Assembly (NCBI RefSeq): GCF_001999325.1 | Contig: NZ_MVAR01000018.1 | Coordinates: 104,594-168,593 of the forward strand | Source: Thioalkalivibrio versutus | GTDB taxonomy: Bacteria; Pseudomonadota; Gammaproteobacteria; Ectothiorhodospirales; Ectothiorhodospiraceae | Direction: 5' to 3' | DNA: 64,000 nt | Part shown: one piece after another, positions 1 through 9,231 of the stretch | How positions within the stretch are numbered: position 1 is the stretch's first letter | Layout of the letters: each line of letters begins with the position of its first letter | Program-made: the position numbers and the translations under genes | Notes under the pieces: generated by a model | Told to the model about the DNA's origin: nothing | Databases searched by the model: none | The model's input: the letters and a program-made list of their open reading frames with translations, nothing else

Positions 1-1
1 G

Positions 2-1426
2 TTGCTGGCCGAATCCTGGGAGTTCGACGATACCGGTACCGAGCTGACCTTCCGCCTGCGCCCGGGGCTGCAGTTCTCCGATGGGGAGCCGCTGACGGCC
101 GAGGATATCCGCTTCACCTTCGATTTCCTGATGACCGACGCCATCGCGGTGCCGAGGGCGAGGGCCTTCCTGGAGAAGATCGAGGCGGTCGAGGCCGTCG
201 ACGAGCGCACGGTGCGGTTCGTGTTCGAGGAGCCATACTTCGACGCCATGCGGGTGGCGGGTGGCCTGGATGTCCTGCCGGAACACTTCTATGGGCGCTA
301 CCTGGAGGATCCGGAGACCTTCAACGAGTCGCGCGGCATCCTGCTGGGGTCCGGACCCTACCGCATGGAGGATCCGACCGGCTGGACCCCGGATGCCGGC
401 CGTATCGAACTGGAGCGCAACCCGCGTTACTGGGGGCCGGTGGAGCCGCCGCTGGATCGTTTGGTGTGGCGGGTCATTCAGAATGACAGTGCGCGTCTGA
501 CCACCTTCCGCAATCGGGATATCGACGTCTACGGGGCGCGCCCGCGCGAGTATGCCCGGTTGCGCGACGACGAGGCCCTGCGCGAGCGCGCGGATACCCA
601 CGAGTACATGAGCCCCACGGCCGGCTATTCGTACATTGCCTGGAACCAGCAGCGCGATGGCGAGCCGACGCGTTTCGCCGATCCGCGGGTGCGCCAGGCG
701 ATGAGCTACCTGACCGACGTTGACCGGCTGATCGAGGAGGTCATGCTGGGGTATGCGGAGCGCGCGATCTCCCCGTTTTCACCGCGCAGCGATCAGCACA
801 ATCCGGATCTCGATCCGATCCCCTATGATGTCGAGCGCGCCCTGGAGCTGCTGGCCGAGGCCGGCTTCCGCGAACGCAATCGCGATGGCGTTCTGGTCAA
901 CGAGGACGGCGAGCCGTTCTCCTTCGAGTTGTCGTATTTCCAGGACAACGAGGACACCCGCCGCATCGCGCTGTTCCTGCGCGACCTCTTTGCGCGGGCC
1001 GGGATCGAGATGCGCCCGTCGCCGACCGAGTGGTCGGTGATGCTGGAACAACTCACCCGCCAGGATTTCGATGCCATCACCCTGGGCTGGACCAGCGGTG
1101 TGGAGGTGGATATCTACCAGATGTTCCACTCCAGTCAGGTGGTTTCCGGTGGCGACAACTTCATCCACTACCAGAATCCCGAGCTGGATGCGGTGATCGA
1201 GGCGGCGCGTGGCGAGGTGGACGAGCCCGCGCGCATGGAGCTTTGGCGCGAGGCCGAGCGCATCCTGCACGAGGACCAGCCGTATACCTTCCTGATGCGG
1301 CGCCAGACCCTGGCCTTCATCGACCGACGCATCCAGAACCTGGAGCAGACCGCGCTGGGGCTCAACCTGGGGGCGGTGCCGCTGGAGATCTACGTCCCGT
1401 TCGAATCGCAACGGTACGGGCAGTAG
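2..1426 (+). CDS. Peptide ABC transporter substrate-binding protein, family 5 (5' partial)
   Basis: This is a periplasmic solute-binding protein of the SBP_bac_5 (oligopeptide/dipeptide, YejA/DppA-like) family. It would capture peptides and deliver them to the two permeases encoded next. The frame is open at the window edge, so the signal peptide and roughly the first 100 residues lie outside; 474 residues are visible. Family-typical text includes FSDGEPLTAEDIRFTFDF near the visible start and a lobe-II segment around residues 215-245 (RVRQAMSYLTDVDRLIEEV). It ends 47 bases before the first permease and is clearly the first visible gene of an ABC importer operon. The exact substrate is not readable from sequence; peptide import is inferred from the family and from the fused dual ATPase downstream. 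Confidence 0.9.
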   Translation: MLAESWEFDDTGTELTFRLRPGLQFSDGEPLTAEDIRFTFDFLMTDAIAVPRARAFLEKIEAVEAVDERTVRFVFEEPYFDAMRVAGGLDVLPEHFYGRYLEDPETFNESRGILLGSGPYRMEDPTGWTPDAGRIELERNPRYWGPVEPPLDRLVWRVIQNDSARLTTFRNRDIDVYGARPREYARLRDDEALRERADTHEYMSPTAGYSYIAWNQQRDGEPTRFADPRVRQAMSYLTDVDRLIEEVMLGYAERAISPFSPRSDQHNPDLDPIPYDVERALELLAEAGFRERNRDGVLVNEDGEPFSFELSYFQDNEDTRRIALFLRDLFARAGIEMRPSPTEWSVMLEQLTRQDFDAITLGWTSGVEVDIYQMFHSSQVVSGGDNFIHYQNPELDAVIEAARGEVDEPARMELWREAERILHEDQPYTFLMRRQTLAFIDRRIQNLEQTALGLNLGAVPLEIYVPFESQRYGQ

Positions 1427-1473
1427 CCGGCGATGCCCATGGAAGCTGAAGCGGCAGGGGAGCGCCGCACGCG

Positions 1474-2853
1474 ATGCTGACCTACATCCTGCGCCGCATG
1501 CTGCTGATGGTGCCGACCCTGTTCGGGATCACCGTGGTCGTGTTTGCGGTGATGGCGGCCGCACCCGGTGGGATCAGCGCCCTGACGCTGGTCGAAGGCC
1601 AGGGCCTGGAGCCCCAGGCACAGAAGGCGATGGAGGACTACTACAACCAGCTCTACGGGCTGGATCAGCCGGCCCCGGTGCAGTTCGGGCGCTGGCTGAA
1701 CAACATCTCGCCGATCGGATTTGCCCAGGACGCGGACGGCTCGCTCACCGGCTGGCCACACTTCAAGGTCCCCAATCTGGGCACCAGTTTCCGCTATGGC
1801 CGGCCGGTGATCGATCTGGTGGCCGAACGCTTGCCGATCACGTTGCTGCTGAACGTGCTCTCCATCCCGCTGATCTACATCGTCGCGGTTGCGGTGGGGG
1901 TGCGCGCGGCCACCCAGCATGGCCAGGCCTTCGATTCGCAGTCTGGCGTCGTGCTGCTGGCCCTGTGGTCGGTGCCGACCATGCTGGCCGGCGTGTTGCT
2001 GATCGGCTTCTTTGCCTCCGACCAGTTCTGGCAGTGGTTCCCCACCGGGGGGCTCAGCCAGCGCGCGGCGCTGGACATGACTTTCCTGCCCACGGTGGAG
2101 GTGGTCTGGGCGTTGCCGTTGTTGCTGATACTGCCGTTTCTGGGGGTGGCGCTGGGGATCTACCTTGCGCGCTACCTGCCCGCCCGTATCCGCGGCGGGG
2201 TCGGGGCAGCACTCGGGGCCGTCTGCGGCTGGCTGATGTTCCGCGATCTGGCACCGGCCGGGATGGTCAGTACCGCAGTGGCCGTGCTTCTCGGGGGCGG
2301 AGTGGGCTGGATGATGGCGCACAGTGATTGGGGCGTCCTGCGCGGGTTTTATCTGGGCACCCTGGGGCTGGGTGCCGGGCTGGCGCTGGCGCTGGGCCTG
2401 GCGCCGGGCCATATGGTGCCGGGCTTCCTGCTGGACCGGGCCTGGCACCTGGTGTTGCCAGTGCTGTGCCTGTCCTACGGCGGGCTGGCATTCCTGGCCA
2501 AGCTTTCGCGTTCGGCGGTGCTGGAGAACCTGACCTCGGATTACGCGCGTACGGCGCGCGCCAAGGGGGTGGCCGAGCACGACGTGCTGTGGCGTCACGT
2601 GTTCCGCAATTCCCTGCTGCCCCTGATCACCGTGTCGGCCACGCTGCTGCCCTCGCTGCTGGCCGGCTCGGTGATCGTGGAGGCGATCTTCTCCATTGAT
2701 GGCATGGGCAAGCTGGCGGTGGAGGCCGTGCAGACGCGCGACCGCGAGCTGGTGCTGTCGATTACCCTGATCTCGGGCGTGCTGACCCTGGTGGGCTATC
2801 TGCTGGCGGATCTGGCCTACGCCATCGTCGATCCGCGGGTGAGCTATGACTGA
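1474..2853 (+). CDS. Peptide ABC transporter permease, DppB/YejB-like, with extra membrane segments
   Basis: Inner-membrane permease of the binding-protein-dependent transport family, the first of two subunits forming the import channel. The N-terminal helix (about residues 9-30) follows the DppB pattern. The cytoplasmic EAA loop that docks the ATPase is visible near residues 361-385 (ARAKGVAEHDVLWRHVFRNS, then LLP). At 459 residues it is about 100 longer than usual DppB/YejB proteins. The excess lies around residues 205-312, is highly hydrophobic and could form three or four additional helices before the conserved core resumes. The last 8 bases overlap the next gene, so the two subunits are probably translationally coupled. 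Family assignment is firm; the role of the insertion is unknown. Confidence 0.9.
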   Translation: MLTYILRRMLLMVPTLFGITVVVFAVMAAAPGGISALTLVEGQGLEPQAQKAMEDYYNQLYGLDQPAPVQFGRWLNNISPIGFAQDADGSLTGWPHFKVPNLGTSFRYGRPVIDLVAERLPITLLLNVLSIPLIYIVAVAVGVRAATQHGQAFDSQSGVVLLALWSVPTMLAGVLLIGFFASDQFWQWFPTGGLSQRAALDMTFLPTVEVVWALPLLLILPFLGVALGIYLARYLPARIRGGVGAALGAVCGWLMFRDLAPAGMVSTAVAVLLGGGVGWMMAHSDWGVLRGFYLGTLGLGAGLALALGLAPGHMVPGFLLDRAWHLVLPVLCLSYGGLAFLAKLSRSAVLENLTSDYARTARAKGVAEHDVLWRHVFRNSLLPLITVSATLLPSLLAGSVIVEAIFSIDGMGKLAVEAVQTRDRELVLSITLISGVLTLVGYLLADLAYAIVDPRVSYD

Positions 2854-4114
2854 GACCGCGCACAACGCGCAGCAGGCGGATCGCCGCAGCCGTTCCTGGG
2901 CCCGGCGCGTGGTGGGCGAGATCCTGCTGCGCTGGGGTGCCCGCCTCGGGATTGGCTGGATCGCGCTGCTGACCCTGGTCGCGGTCCTTGCGCCAGTGCT
3001 GGCGAATTCCCACCCGCTGCTGGTGCAGACCGCCGACGGCACGTGGGCGCTGCCGTTTCTGCGCTACCTGACGGCGGCGGACGTCACCCTGTTTGGTTTG
3101 CTGGTGCTGGCTCTGATCTTCTGGCGTCTGCCTGGGCGGCCGTGGCGGCGCTTCGGTCTCTGGGCGGTGCTGGGCGCGGTGCTGGGCGTGGTGGCCTGGC
3201 AGACGGTGTCGCCGCCGTCGCTGGTGATTCACGAGCAGTACCGCGAGGCCGAGGTGATGGGCGAGTATCAGCGGGTAATCCGTGCGCCGATCCCGTACTC
3301 GCCGCGCGACTACCTGCGCGATTACGCCGATACCGGGCTGGAGGCCCCGCGCGAGTCCCCGGATCGGGTGCACTGGTTCGGTACGGACGATACCGGCGCC
3401 GACGTGCTCTCGCGCATGATCCACGCCACGCGCATCGCGCTGTCCATAGGCTTCATCGCGACCGGGATTGCGCTGGGGATCGGGGTGATCCTGGGTGGGC
3501 TGATGGGCTATTTCTCGGGGATCGTGGACATGATCGGGATGCGCCTGGTGGAGATCTTCGAGGCCATCCCGACGCTGTTCCTGCTGTTGACCTTCGTCGC
3601 CTTCTTCGGCCGTTCGCTGTACCTGATGATGCTGATCATCGGCCTGACCTCATGGTCCGGCTACGCCCGTTATGTGCGTGCCGAGTTCCTGCGCCTGCGC
3701 CAGCAGGACTTCGTGCAGGGGGCCATCGCCTCGGGGCTGTCGCTGCCGTCCATCCTGTTCCGGCACATGCTGCCGAACGGCATCGCCCCGATCCTGGTCG
3801 CGGCCAGTTTTGGCGTCGCCTCCGCGATCCTCGCCGAGGCGACCCTGTCGTTCCTCGGCCTCGGACTGGTGGATGACCCCTCCTGGGGCCAGATGCTGAA
3901 CCAGGCGGTGCAGAGCTCCACCTTCAACTGGTGGATGGCGGCCTTCCCCGGGGGCGCGATCTTCCTGACCGTGTTCGCCTACAACCTCATCGGCGAGGCC
4001 CTGCGTGACGCAGTGGACCCGCATGCCCGCTCCGCGGCGCGCACCGCCAATCGCGATGATGGTGCACGCCCGGCGGCCGGTGCCACCAGCGCCACCAGTG
4101 GCGGGGTGCGTTGA
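2846..4114 (+). CDS. Peptide ABC transporter permease, DppC/YejE-like, with N-terminal insertion
   Basis: Second inner-membrane permease of the importer, 422 residues. A first helix at about 33-54 is followed by an unusual stretch with two more hydrophobic segments (about 80-94 and 104-120), then the family-typical HWFGTDDTGADVLSR at 176-190. The core transmembrane region begins near 197, and the EAA-type loop (ASGLSLPSILFRHMLPNG) sits in its later part. Ordinary DppC/YejE proteins lack the two hydrophobic segments between the first helix and the GTD motif, so this subunit carries a matching expansion to its partner. It starts inside the end of the upstream permease gene and its stop lies two bases before the ATG of the ATPase gene. 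Confidence 0.9.
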   Translation: MTETAHNAQQADRRSRSWARRVVGEILLRWGARLGIGWIALLTLVAVLAPVLANSHPLLVQTADGTWALPFLRYLTAADVTLFGLLVLALIFWRLPGRPWRRFGLWAVLGAVLGVVAWQTVSPPSLVIHEQYREAEVMGEYQRVIRAPIPYSPRDYLRDYADTGLEAPRESPDRVHWFGTDDTGADVLSRMIHATRIALSIGFIATGIALGIGVILGGLMGYFSGIVDMIGMRLVEIFEAIPTLFLLLTFVAFFGRSLYLMMLIIGLTSWSGYARYVRAEFLRLRQQDFVQGAIASGLSLPSILFRHMLPNGIAPILVAASFGVASAILAEATLSFLGLGLVDDPSWGQMLNQAVQSSTFNWWMAAFPGGAIFLTVFAYNLIGEALRDAVDPHARSAARTANRDDGARPAAGATSATSGGVR

Positions 4115-4116
4115 CC

Positions 4117-5733
4117 ATGCTGGAGGTGCGCAATCTGCAGATTCGCCACCGCGACGGCGAGGCGGCGCTGGTGGAGGATGTGAGCTTCGCCATCCGCGAG
4201 GGCGAGCTGTTTGCCCTGGTCGGGGAGTCGGGCTCCGGCAAGTCGATCACGGCGCTGGCCATCATGCGTCTGCTGGATGCGGGCTTCGAAAGGCCCTCGG
4301 GCGAGGCCTGGCTGGCCGGACGCGAAGGCCGCCAGGAGTTGCTGGGGCTTCCCAGCGCGGTGATGCAGCATGTGCGCGGCGACCGCGTCGGCATGATCTT
4401 CCAGGAGCCGATGACCTCCCTGAACCCGGTGCTGAAGGTGGGCGATCAGATCGAGGAGGTGCTGCGCCTGCATCGCCCGCAGATGAGTCCGGAGCAGCGC
4501 GCGGCGCGCACCCTCGAGGTCTTGAGCGAGGTGCAGTTGCCGAACCCCGAACAGCGCCGCGACGAGTACCCGCACAAGCTCTCCGGCGGCCAGCGCCAGC
4601 GGGTGATGATTGCCATGGCCCTGGTCGCCGAACCGGATCTGCTGATCGCGGACGAGCCGACCACCGCGCTGGACGTAACCATTCAGGCCGAGATCCTGAA
4701 GCTGATCGACCACCTGCGCGAGAAGAACGGCATGGCGGTCCTGCTGATCACCCACGACTTCGGCGTGGTGGCCTCGGTGGCTGATCGCGTGGCGGTGATG
4801 CGCCAGGGGCGCCTGGTGGAGCAGGGGGAGTGCCTGCCGCTGTTGCGCGCTCCGCAGGACGCCTACACCCGCAAGCTGATCCAGGCGCTGCCGGAGAACC
4901 TGCCACCGCTGCCGCCGGTGCCGGGCGCGGGGCGCGAAGCGCTGTTGCAGGTGTCCGGCCTGCAGGTGCACTTCCCGGTGCTGAAGGGCCTAATGCGTCG
5001 CCAGGTGGATGTGGTGCGGGCGGTGGATGACGTCAGTTTCGAGCTGGAGAATGGCGAGGTGCTGGCCGTGGTGGGGGAGTCCGGCTGTGGCAAGACCACC
5101 CTGGGCCGCGCGATCCTGCGCCTGATCGAGCCGACCGGTGGCGAGATCCGCTACCGGGGCGAGTCGTTGACCCACATGGCACGCAAGCCGTTGCGCCGGC
5201 TGCGGCGGCACCTGCAGGTGGTGTTCCAGGACCCGGCCTCGTCGCTGAACCCGCGCCTGAACGTGCTGACGCTGCTGACCGAGCCGATGGCGGTGCATGG
5301 CATCGGCGCCAATCAGGACGAGCGAATCGCCCTGGCCGGGAAGGTGCTGGATCAGGTGGCGTTGCCGGAGGACACCCTGTGGCGCTATCCGCACGAGTTC
5401 TCCGGTGGTCAGCGCCAGCGTATCGCGATCGCGCGGGCCCTGGTGCTGGACCCGGACGTAATCATCTGCGACGAGGTGACCAGCGCGCTGGACGTATCCG
5501 TCCAGGCAGAGGTGCTGCAGATCCTGGGCCGGCTACGCGCGGAGCGACGTCTGGCGATGATCTTCATCACCCACGACATGGGCGTGGTCGAGTACTTCTC
5601 CGACCGCATGCTGGTGATGCACGACGGGCGCATGGAGGAGATCGGCGCTACCGCCGAGGTGCTGGCCAATCCGCAGGCCGACTACACCCGCCACCTGCTG
5701 GATGCCGTGCCGCGCGTCTCGCGTTATCTGTAA
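4117..5733 (+). CDS. yejF: Peptide ABC transporter dual ATPase, YejF-like
   Basis: Fused ATPase carrying both nucleotide-binding domains that power the peptide importer, as in YejF. Domain 1 has Walker A GESGSGKS (about 36-43), signature LSGGQRQR and Walker [13 protein letters not shown]. Domain 2 has GESGCGKT (about 319-326), FSGGQRQR and [12 protein letters not shown], with Val where Pro is usual after the catalytic Glu. The 538-residue length fits YejF. I chose the ATG two bases after the upstream stop rather than a TTG six bases earlier that overlaps that stop. It is the last gene of the operon and ends convergent with mutM. Both ATP sites look intact. Confidence 0.92.
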   Translation: MLEVRNLQIRHRDGEAALVEDVSFAIREGELFALVGESGSGKSITALAIMRLLDAGFERPSGEAWLAGREGRQELLGLPSAVMQHVRGDRVGMIFQEPMTSLNPVLKVGDQIEEVLRLHRPQMSPEQRAARTLEVLSEVQLPNPEQRRDEYPHKLSGGQRQRVMIAMALVAEPDLLIADEPTTALDVTIQAEILKLIDHLREKNGMAVLLITHDFGVVASVADRVAVMRQGRLVEQGECLPLLRAPQDAYTRKLIQALPENLPPLPPVPGAGREALLQVSGLQVHFPVLKGLMRRQVDVVRAVDDVSFELENGEVLAVVGESGCGKTTLGRAILRLIEPTGGEIRYRGESLTHMARKPLRRLRRHLQVVFQDPASSLNPRLNVLTLLTEPMAVHGIGANQDERIALAGKVLDQVALPEDTLWRYPHEFSGGQRQRIAIARALVLDPDVIICDEVTSALDVSVQAEVLQILGRLRAERRLAMIFITHDMGVVEYFSDRMLVMHDGRMEEIGATAEVLANPQADYTRHLLDAVPRVSRYL

Positions 5734-5883
5734 GCCCGCCCGCGCTGTGCGGTGCATGGCCGCCGTCTGGCGGTTGCGGGTCGCTTACCGTAGCGAATCC
5801 TTTCCTGGTGTTCTCTGCGTGTGTTCCGTGCCCTGTGCGGTGAACAACGGCCTTTCCGCTCTGCTGACCCGTGTGGGGTCGAT

Positions 5884-6699
5884 CTACTTCTGGCAGGCGG
5901 GGCAGTAGCTACTGGCGCGCTGGCCGATGCGGCGCGTGCGCAATACCTCGGCGCAGACCGGGCAAGGCTCGCCGGCGCGGCCGTAGACGCGCAGCGACTG
6001 GCGGAAGTAGCCGTGGGTGCCGTCCTCGTGCAGGAAGTCGCGCAGGGTGGTCCCGCCCTGTTCAATGGCCGCCGCCAGCACCGCCTTGATGTGGCTTGCC
6101 AGGCGCTCGTATTCGGCGCGCGTGACGCGTCCGGCCGCGCGCCCGGGCCGAACGCCGGCGAGGAACAGGGCCTCGGTGGCGTAAATGTTGCCTACTCCCA
6201 CTACGATGGCCTGGTCCATGATGAAGGCTTTGACCGGGCCCCGGCGGCCGCGGCTGCGGCGGGACAGATAGTCGCCGTTAAATTCGGGGTCCAGGGGCTC
6301 CGGGCCGAGGTTGGCCAGCAAGGTGTGGGATAAGCCGCCCTCGGGGAGCGGCAGGCAACAGCCGAAGCGGCGCGGGTCGTGCAGGCGAACCTGGTAGCCG
6401 TTGTCCAGGTGCAGGGTCAGGTGATCGTGCCGGCGCAGCGGCGTCTCGGGCGTGCAGTGGCGCAGGCTCCCGGACATCCCGAGATGCAGCAGGAGGCCCG
6501 TACGATCGGTCTCCAGCAACAGGTACTTGGCGCGCCGGGTCAGGCTGCGGACCCGGGCGCCGGCCAGTTGCTGCACCAGCTCCGGCGGCACCGGCCAGCG
6601 CAGGCGCGGCTCGCGGACCTCGAAGGCCGTGATGCGGCGCCCGGCCAGCAGGGGGGCGAGCCCGCGCCGGGTGGTCTCGACCTCGGGCAGTTCAGGCAT
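5884..6699 (-). CDS. mutM: Formamidopyrimidine-DNA glycosylase
   Basis: Base-excision repair glycosylase/AP lyase that removes 8-oxoguanine and other oxidised purines. The mature N-terminus PELPEVET carries the catalytic Pro2 and Glu3; the helix-two-turn-helix region shows GVGNIYATEALF, and the C-terminal zinc finger has Cys246, Cys249, Cys266 and Cys269. The length of 271 residues is standard. The start is fixed by the need for Met-Pro-Glu; a longer reading frame exists upstream but lacks this logic. It overlaps the chorismatase gene by 8 bases and is probably co-transcribed with it, an odd functional pairing. Its 3' end faces the ABC transporter operon. Confidence 0.97.
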   Translation of the reverse strand: MPELPEVETTRRGLAPLLAGRRITAFEVREPRLRWPVPPELVQQLAGARVRSLTRRAKYLLLETDRTGLLLHLGMSGSLRHCTPETPLRRHDHLTLHLDNGYQVRLHDPRRFGCCLPLPEGGLSHTLLANLGPEPLDPEFNGDYLSRRSRGRRGPVKAFIMDQAIVVGVGNIYATEALFLAGVRPGRAAGRVTRAEYERLASHIKAVLAAAIEQGGTTLRDFLHEDGTHGYFRQSLRVYGRAGEPCPVCAEVLRTRRIGQRASSYCPACQK

Positions 6700-7642
6700 G
6701 CACGCCCTCGATTTCCAGCAGCAGCTCGCGCCGGCAGACGTCGCCGCGGACCCACTGGACGATCGGCCCCGGATGGGCGTCGTGGTAGTGCTCGGCGAGG
6801 ACCGCGGCGACCTTGGGCCGGTCTTCCGGATGTCGCAGGTAGACGCGCAGCCAGGCCGGGCGTGGCAGTTCGTGGCCGGCGGTGTCATGCAGGGACCGCA
6901 AGTTGGCCAGGGTCTCGCGTGTCTGGGCGACGACGTCGTCGGGGTGACGGCTCTCGTGGCCGACGATGCTGGCGGTGCCGGAGAGCAGGATGAGTGGGCC
7001 GTCCGCGGTTTCCAGGCGGGTCGCGCGGGCGAAGGTCGGGCTCTTCGGGCTGTAGCGCGCCGGGTAATGATAGGCGCTGACCTGACGCGGGTTCTCCAGG
7101 GACTCGGCCGGGGTGCGAGTGGCGATCAGGTAGATGACCAGCTGGCGCTGGTCGCTCCCGATGGCCGTGGCGGCGGGCATGCTGGCCAGCGGGATCTCCA
7201 GGGTCTCAAGCGCGGTGGCGCGGCCCATGCAGAAGGCCTGATAGCGTTCCAGCCCGTCCTCCTCGGCATGGATGTCGCCAAAGTAGTTCCATACGCGTGC
7301 CAAATGCTCGAAGCCGCGCGCTCGGCAGGCGGCCAGCAGTGCGCGGTAGGCGTGTTCGGTCTGCTCCCGGAGGCCGTTATCCGGTCCGCTCCAGGTCGCG
7401 AAGAGGACGTCCTTGTGCTCCAGCAGGCGGACGGGCCCCTCGTGGATCGGCGTTGGCGTGCCGCTGGCGGTCCAGTACTCGACATAGTGATCCGGCGCCA
7501 GGGGGCGCAGGCCCGGGCGGATCTCCAGGTGGCCGGGCCCGCTGTCGATCCCGGCGGGTTCGCGCAGCCGGATGTGCATTCCCGTTTCGGGGCCGGCGGC
7601 GGCTTCCGGCATGAGCTGGCTGCGCAGGGTAAGGGGGGGCAT
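6692..7642 (-). CDS. Chorismatase of the FkbO/Hyg5/XanB2 type (predicted hydroxybenzoate synthase)
   Basis: The 316-residue protein resembles chorismatases that hydrolyse chorismate to a dihydroxy acid or to 3- or 4-hydroxybenzoate, often mislabelled pteridine-dependent deoxygenases. Diagnostic text is ARVWNYFGDIHAEEDG followed by LERYQAFCMGRATAL near the middle, and a RidA-like second half (SAYHYPARYSPKSP and FARAT, LLSGTASIVGHES). In Xanthomonas, XanB2 supplies 3-hydroxybenzoate for the aryl-polyene pigment and 4-hydroxybenzoate for ubiquinone. Which product is made here cannot be read from sequence. The ATG abuts the stop of the EAL-HDOD gene and the end overlaps mutM, so the three genes form one leftward cluster. 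A general RidA-like protein is the alternative reading. Confidence 0.72.
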   Translation of the reverse strand: MPPLTLRSQLMPEAAAGPETGMHIRLREPAGIDSGPGHLEIRPGLRPLAPDHYVEYWTASGTPTPIHEGPVRLLEHKDVLFATWSGPDNGLREQTEHAYRALLAACRARGFEHLARVWNYFGDIHAEEDGLERYQAFCMGRATALETLEIPLASMPAATAIGSDQRQLVIYLIATRTPAESLENPRQVSAYHYPARYSPKSPTFARATRLETADGPLILLSGTASIVGHESRHPDDVVAQTRETLANLRSLHDTAGHELPRPAWLRVYLRHPEDRPKVAAVLAEHYHDAHPGPIVQWVRGDVCRRELLLEIEGVHA

Positions 7643-8857
7643 CTAGTTCTCCGCCAGCGAGGCGAGCAAATCTTCGGTCCAGCGTACGGCCTCCAGGTAA
7701 AGGCGGCTGGAGACCGGCGCCGGGACCGGGGCATTCGTGTTGTCCAGCGGGGGTGTCGGGCCTTCGAAGGCGGCGATGGTCGCCAGCAGCGGTGCCAGCG
7801 GTCCTGCGCCTTCCATCAGGGCCTGTTCCATTTCGGTGGACAGGTGGAGTTCGCCCAGGATGTGTCGCAGCGGTACCCCCAGCACGCGATCCATCCCGGA
7901 GAGCATGCCGAGGGTGAAGTAGCGTTCGCACTCCTCGGGGTGCAGGCCCAGGGCGCGCGCCATCAGCATGCCCATACGGGCACGGATCATGACCTGCTCG
8001 AGCCCGTGGGTGGGATTGCCGGTACCACGCAGTACCATCAGCATCGCCAGGCGTTTGATGCGCCCCTGGCCCAGGCGCAGGATCGCGTTGTAGAGCGAAT
8101 CGGTCGGGCGAGAGCCGCGATAGGCCGGGCTGTTGGCGATGCGCAGCAGCTGGATCGCGAGCCCGGGCTCGGCGGCGATCAGTTCCTCCAGCTCGGCCGG
8201 CGTCGGATCCGGCGCCTGTAGCGCCCGCAGGAGGCGCAGCAGGGCCACTTCCAGGCTCTCCAGGCGCTGCCCCTCGATCACGTGGGGGAAGGACAGGTGA
8301 AAGCCCTGGAACAGGCTGAAGCCAAGGGCCTGGCAGCGAGCATAGGCCTCGGCCGTTTCGACCTTCTCGGCCAGCAGTTCCACGTCGAAGGCGCCCAGGG
8401 TGGTGACTTCCTGTTCCAGGCGCTGGCCGCCCAGGGCGAGCACATCGAGCTTGACCAGATCCGCCAGTTCGACCAGCTCGGAATGGCTCTCCTGAAACTG
8501 GTAGTCATCCAGTGCGATGCGAAAGCCCCGGCCCTTCAGTCGGCGTACCGCGGCGATGACCTCGGCGTCGATCTCGATATCCTCGAGGATCTCCAGCACT
8601 ACCTGTTCCGGTGGCAGGCTGGTGATGACCTCGTGTTCGAGAAAGCCGCGGGTGAGATTGACGAAGGCCAGGTGTTCGCCGACCAGGTGTTGGAGACCGA
8701 TGTCGATGAAGGCGCTGCGCAGGAGATCGGAGGTGGCCAGGTCGCCGTCGGTGACCGAAGCGGCATCCAGGTGCCCAGCGCGAAACAGGAGCTCGAAGCC
8801 GACCAGATTCTCCTGATCGTCAAAGATGGGTTGCCGGCCGACAAAAATTGGTTGCAT
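7643..8857 (-). CDS. EAL-HDOD domain signalling protein (degenerate EAL)
   Basis: A 404-residue YuxH/CdgJ-type protein with an N-terminal EAL-fold domain (about 1-200) and a C-terminal HDOD domain (about 205-400, with LAIQLLRIANSPAYRG). The EAL signature is replaced by FELLFR and other metal ligands are not recognisable, so c-di-GMP hydrolysis is unlikely; such proteins act as regulatory scaffolds. The start MQPIFVGRQPIFD is the family-typical beginning. The frame stays open upstream only because it runs into the mobile element, whose edge is about 11 bases before the ATG. No good Shine-Dalgarno is visible before the ATG. First gene of the chorismatase-mutM cluster. Confidence 0.88.
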   Translation of the reverse strand: MQPIFVGRQPIFDDQENLVGFELLFRAGHLDAASVTDGDLATSDLLRSAFIDIGLQHLVGEHLAFVNLTRGFLEHEVITSLPPEQVVLEILEDIEIDAEVIAAVRRLKGRGFRIALDDYQFQESHSELVELADLVKLDVLALGGQRLEQEVTTLGAFDVELLAEKVETAEAYARCQALGFSLFQGFHLSFPHVIEGQRLESLEVALLRLLRALQAPDPTPAELEELIAAEPGLAIQLLRIANSPAYRGSRPTDSLYNAILRLGQGRIKRLAMLMVLRGTGNPTHGLEQVMIRARMGMLMARALGLHPEECERYFTLGMLSGMDRVLGVPLRHILGELHLSTEMEQALMEGAGPLAPLLATIAAFEGPTPPLDNTNAPVPAPVSSRLYLEAVRWTEDLLASLAEN

Positions 8858-8868
8858 GCTTGCGCTAG

Positions 8869-9163
8869 GGAAACACTGATTAATGTACACGCTCGCGCTC
8901 GAGTCGCTTTGGTGTGCGAACAAGACGCGGCGACTGCCGTGCGGTCACTCTGCACAAGGGAGCCGCAACGCCGTGCGCACGCCCGTTTTCGTCAACAACG
9001 GGCGTGCGAGCCTCGGCGTTCAATAACTTGCGGGGTTGGCGCCCCAGGTTCCCCGATCCTGCGTTGCGCCGCTTGCGGGTGGAGTCACTCCCCGCTGCAC
9101 GACGCGCCGGGTCTCGGAAAACCTGGGGTACCAACGCGAGCGTGTACATTAATCAGTGTTTCC
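8869..9163. mobile_element. MITE-like inverted-repeat element, copy 1
   Basis: A ~295 bp segment bounded by near-perfect inverted repeats of about 29 bases, beginning GGAAACACTGATTAATG at the left and ending with its reverse complement. CTAG (8865-8868) and CTTG (9164-9167) flank it and may be a 4-base target duplication with one mutation. The interior matches copy 2 over nearly its whole length in reverse orientation. No transposase is encoded; the reading frame inside is discussed under findings. It fills the 374-base gap between the EAL-HDOD gene and the small gene at 9232. Non-autonomous transposable element is the best description; the parent transposon is not in the window. Confidence 0.82.
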
Positions 9164-9231
9164 CTTGGTCAAAAACGGATGGGCGGCCACGACTGCGTGC
9201 GGCAGGCCGGCTCGGGAGGGACATAAGCACC

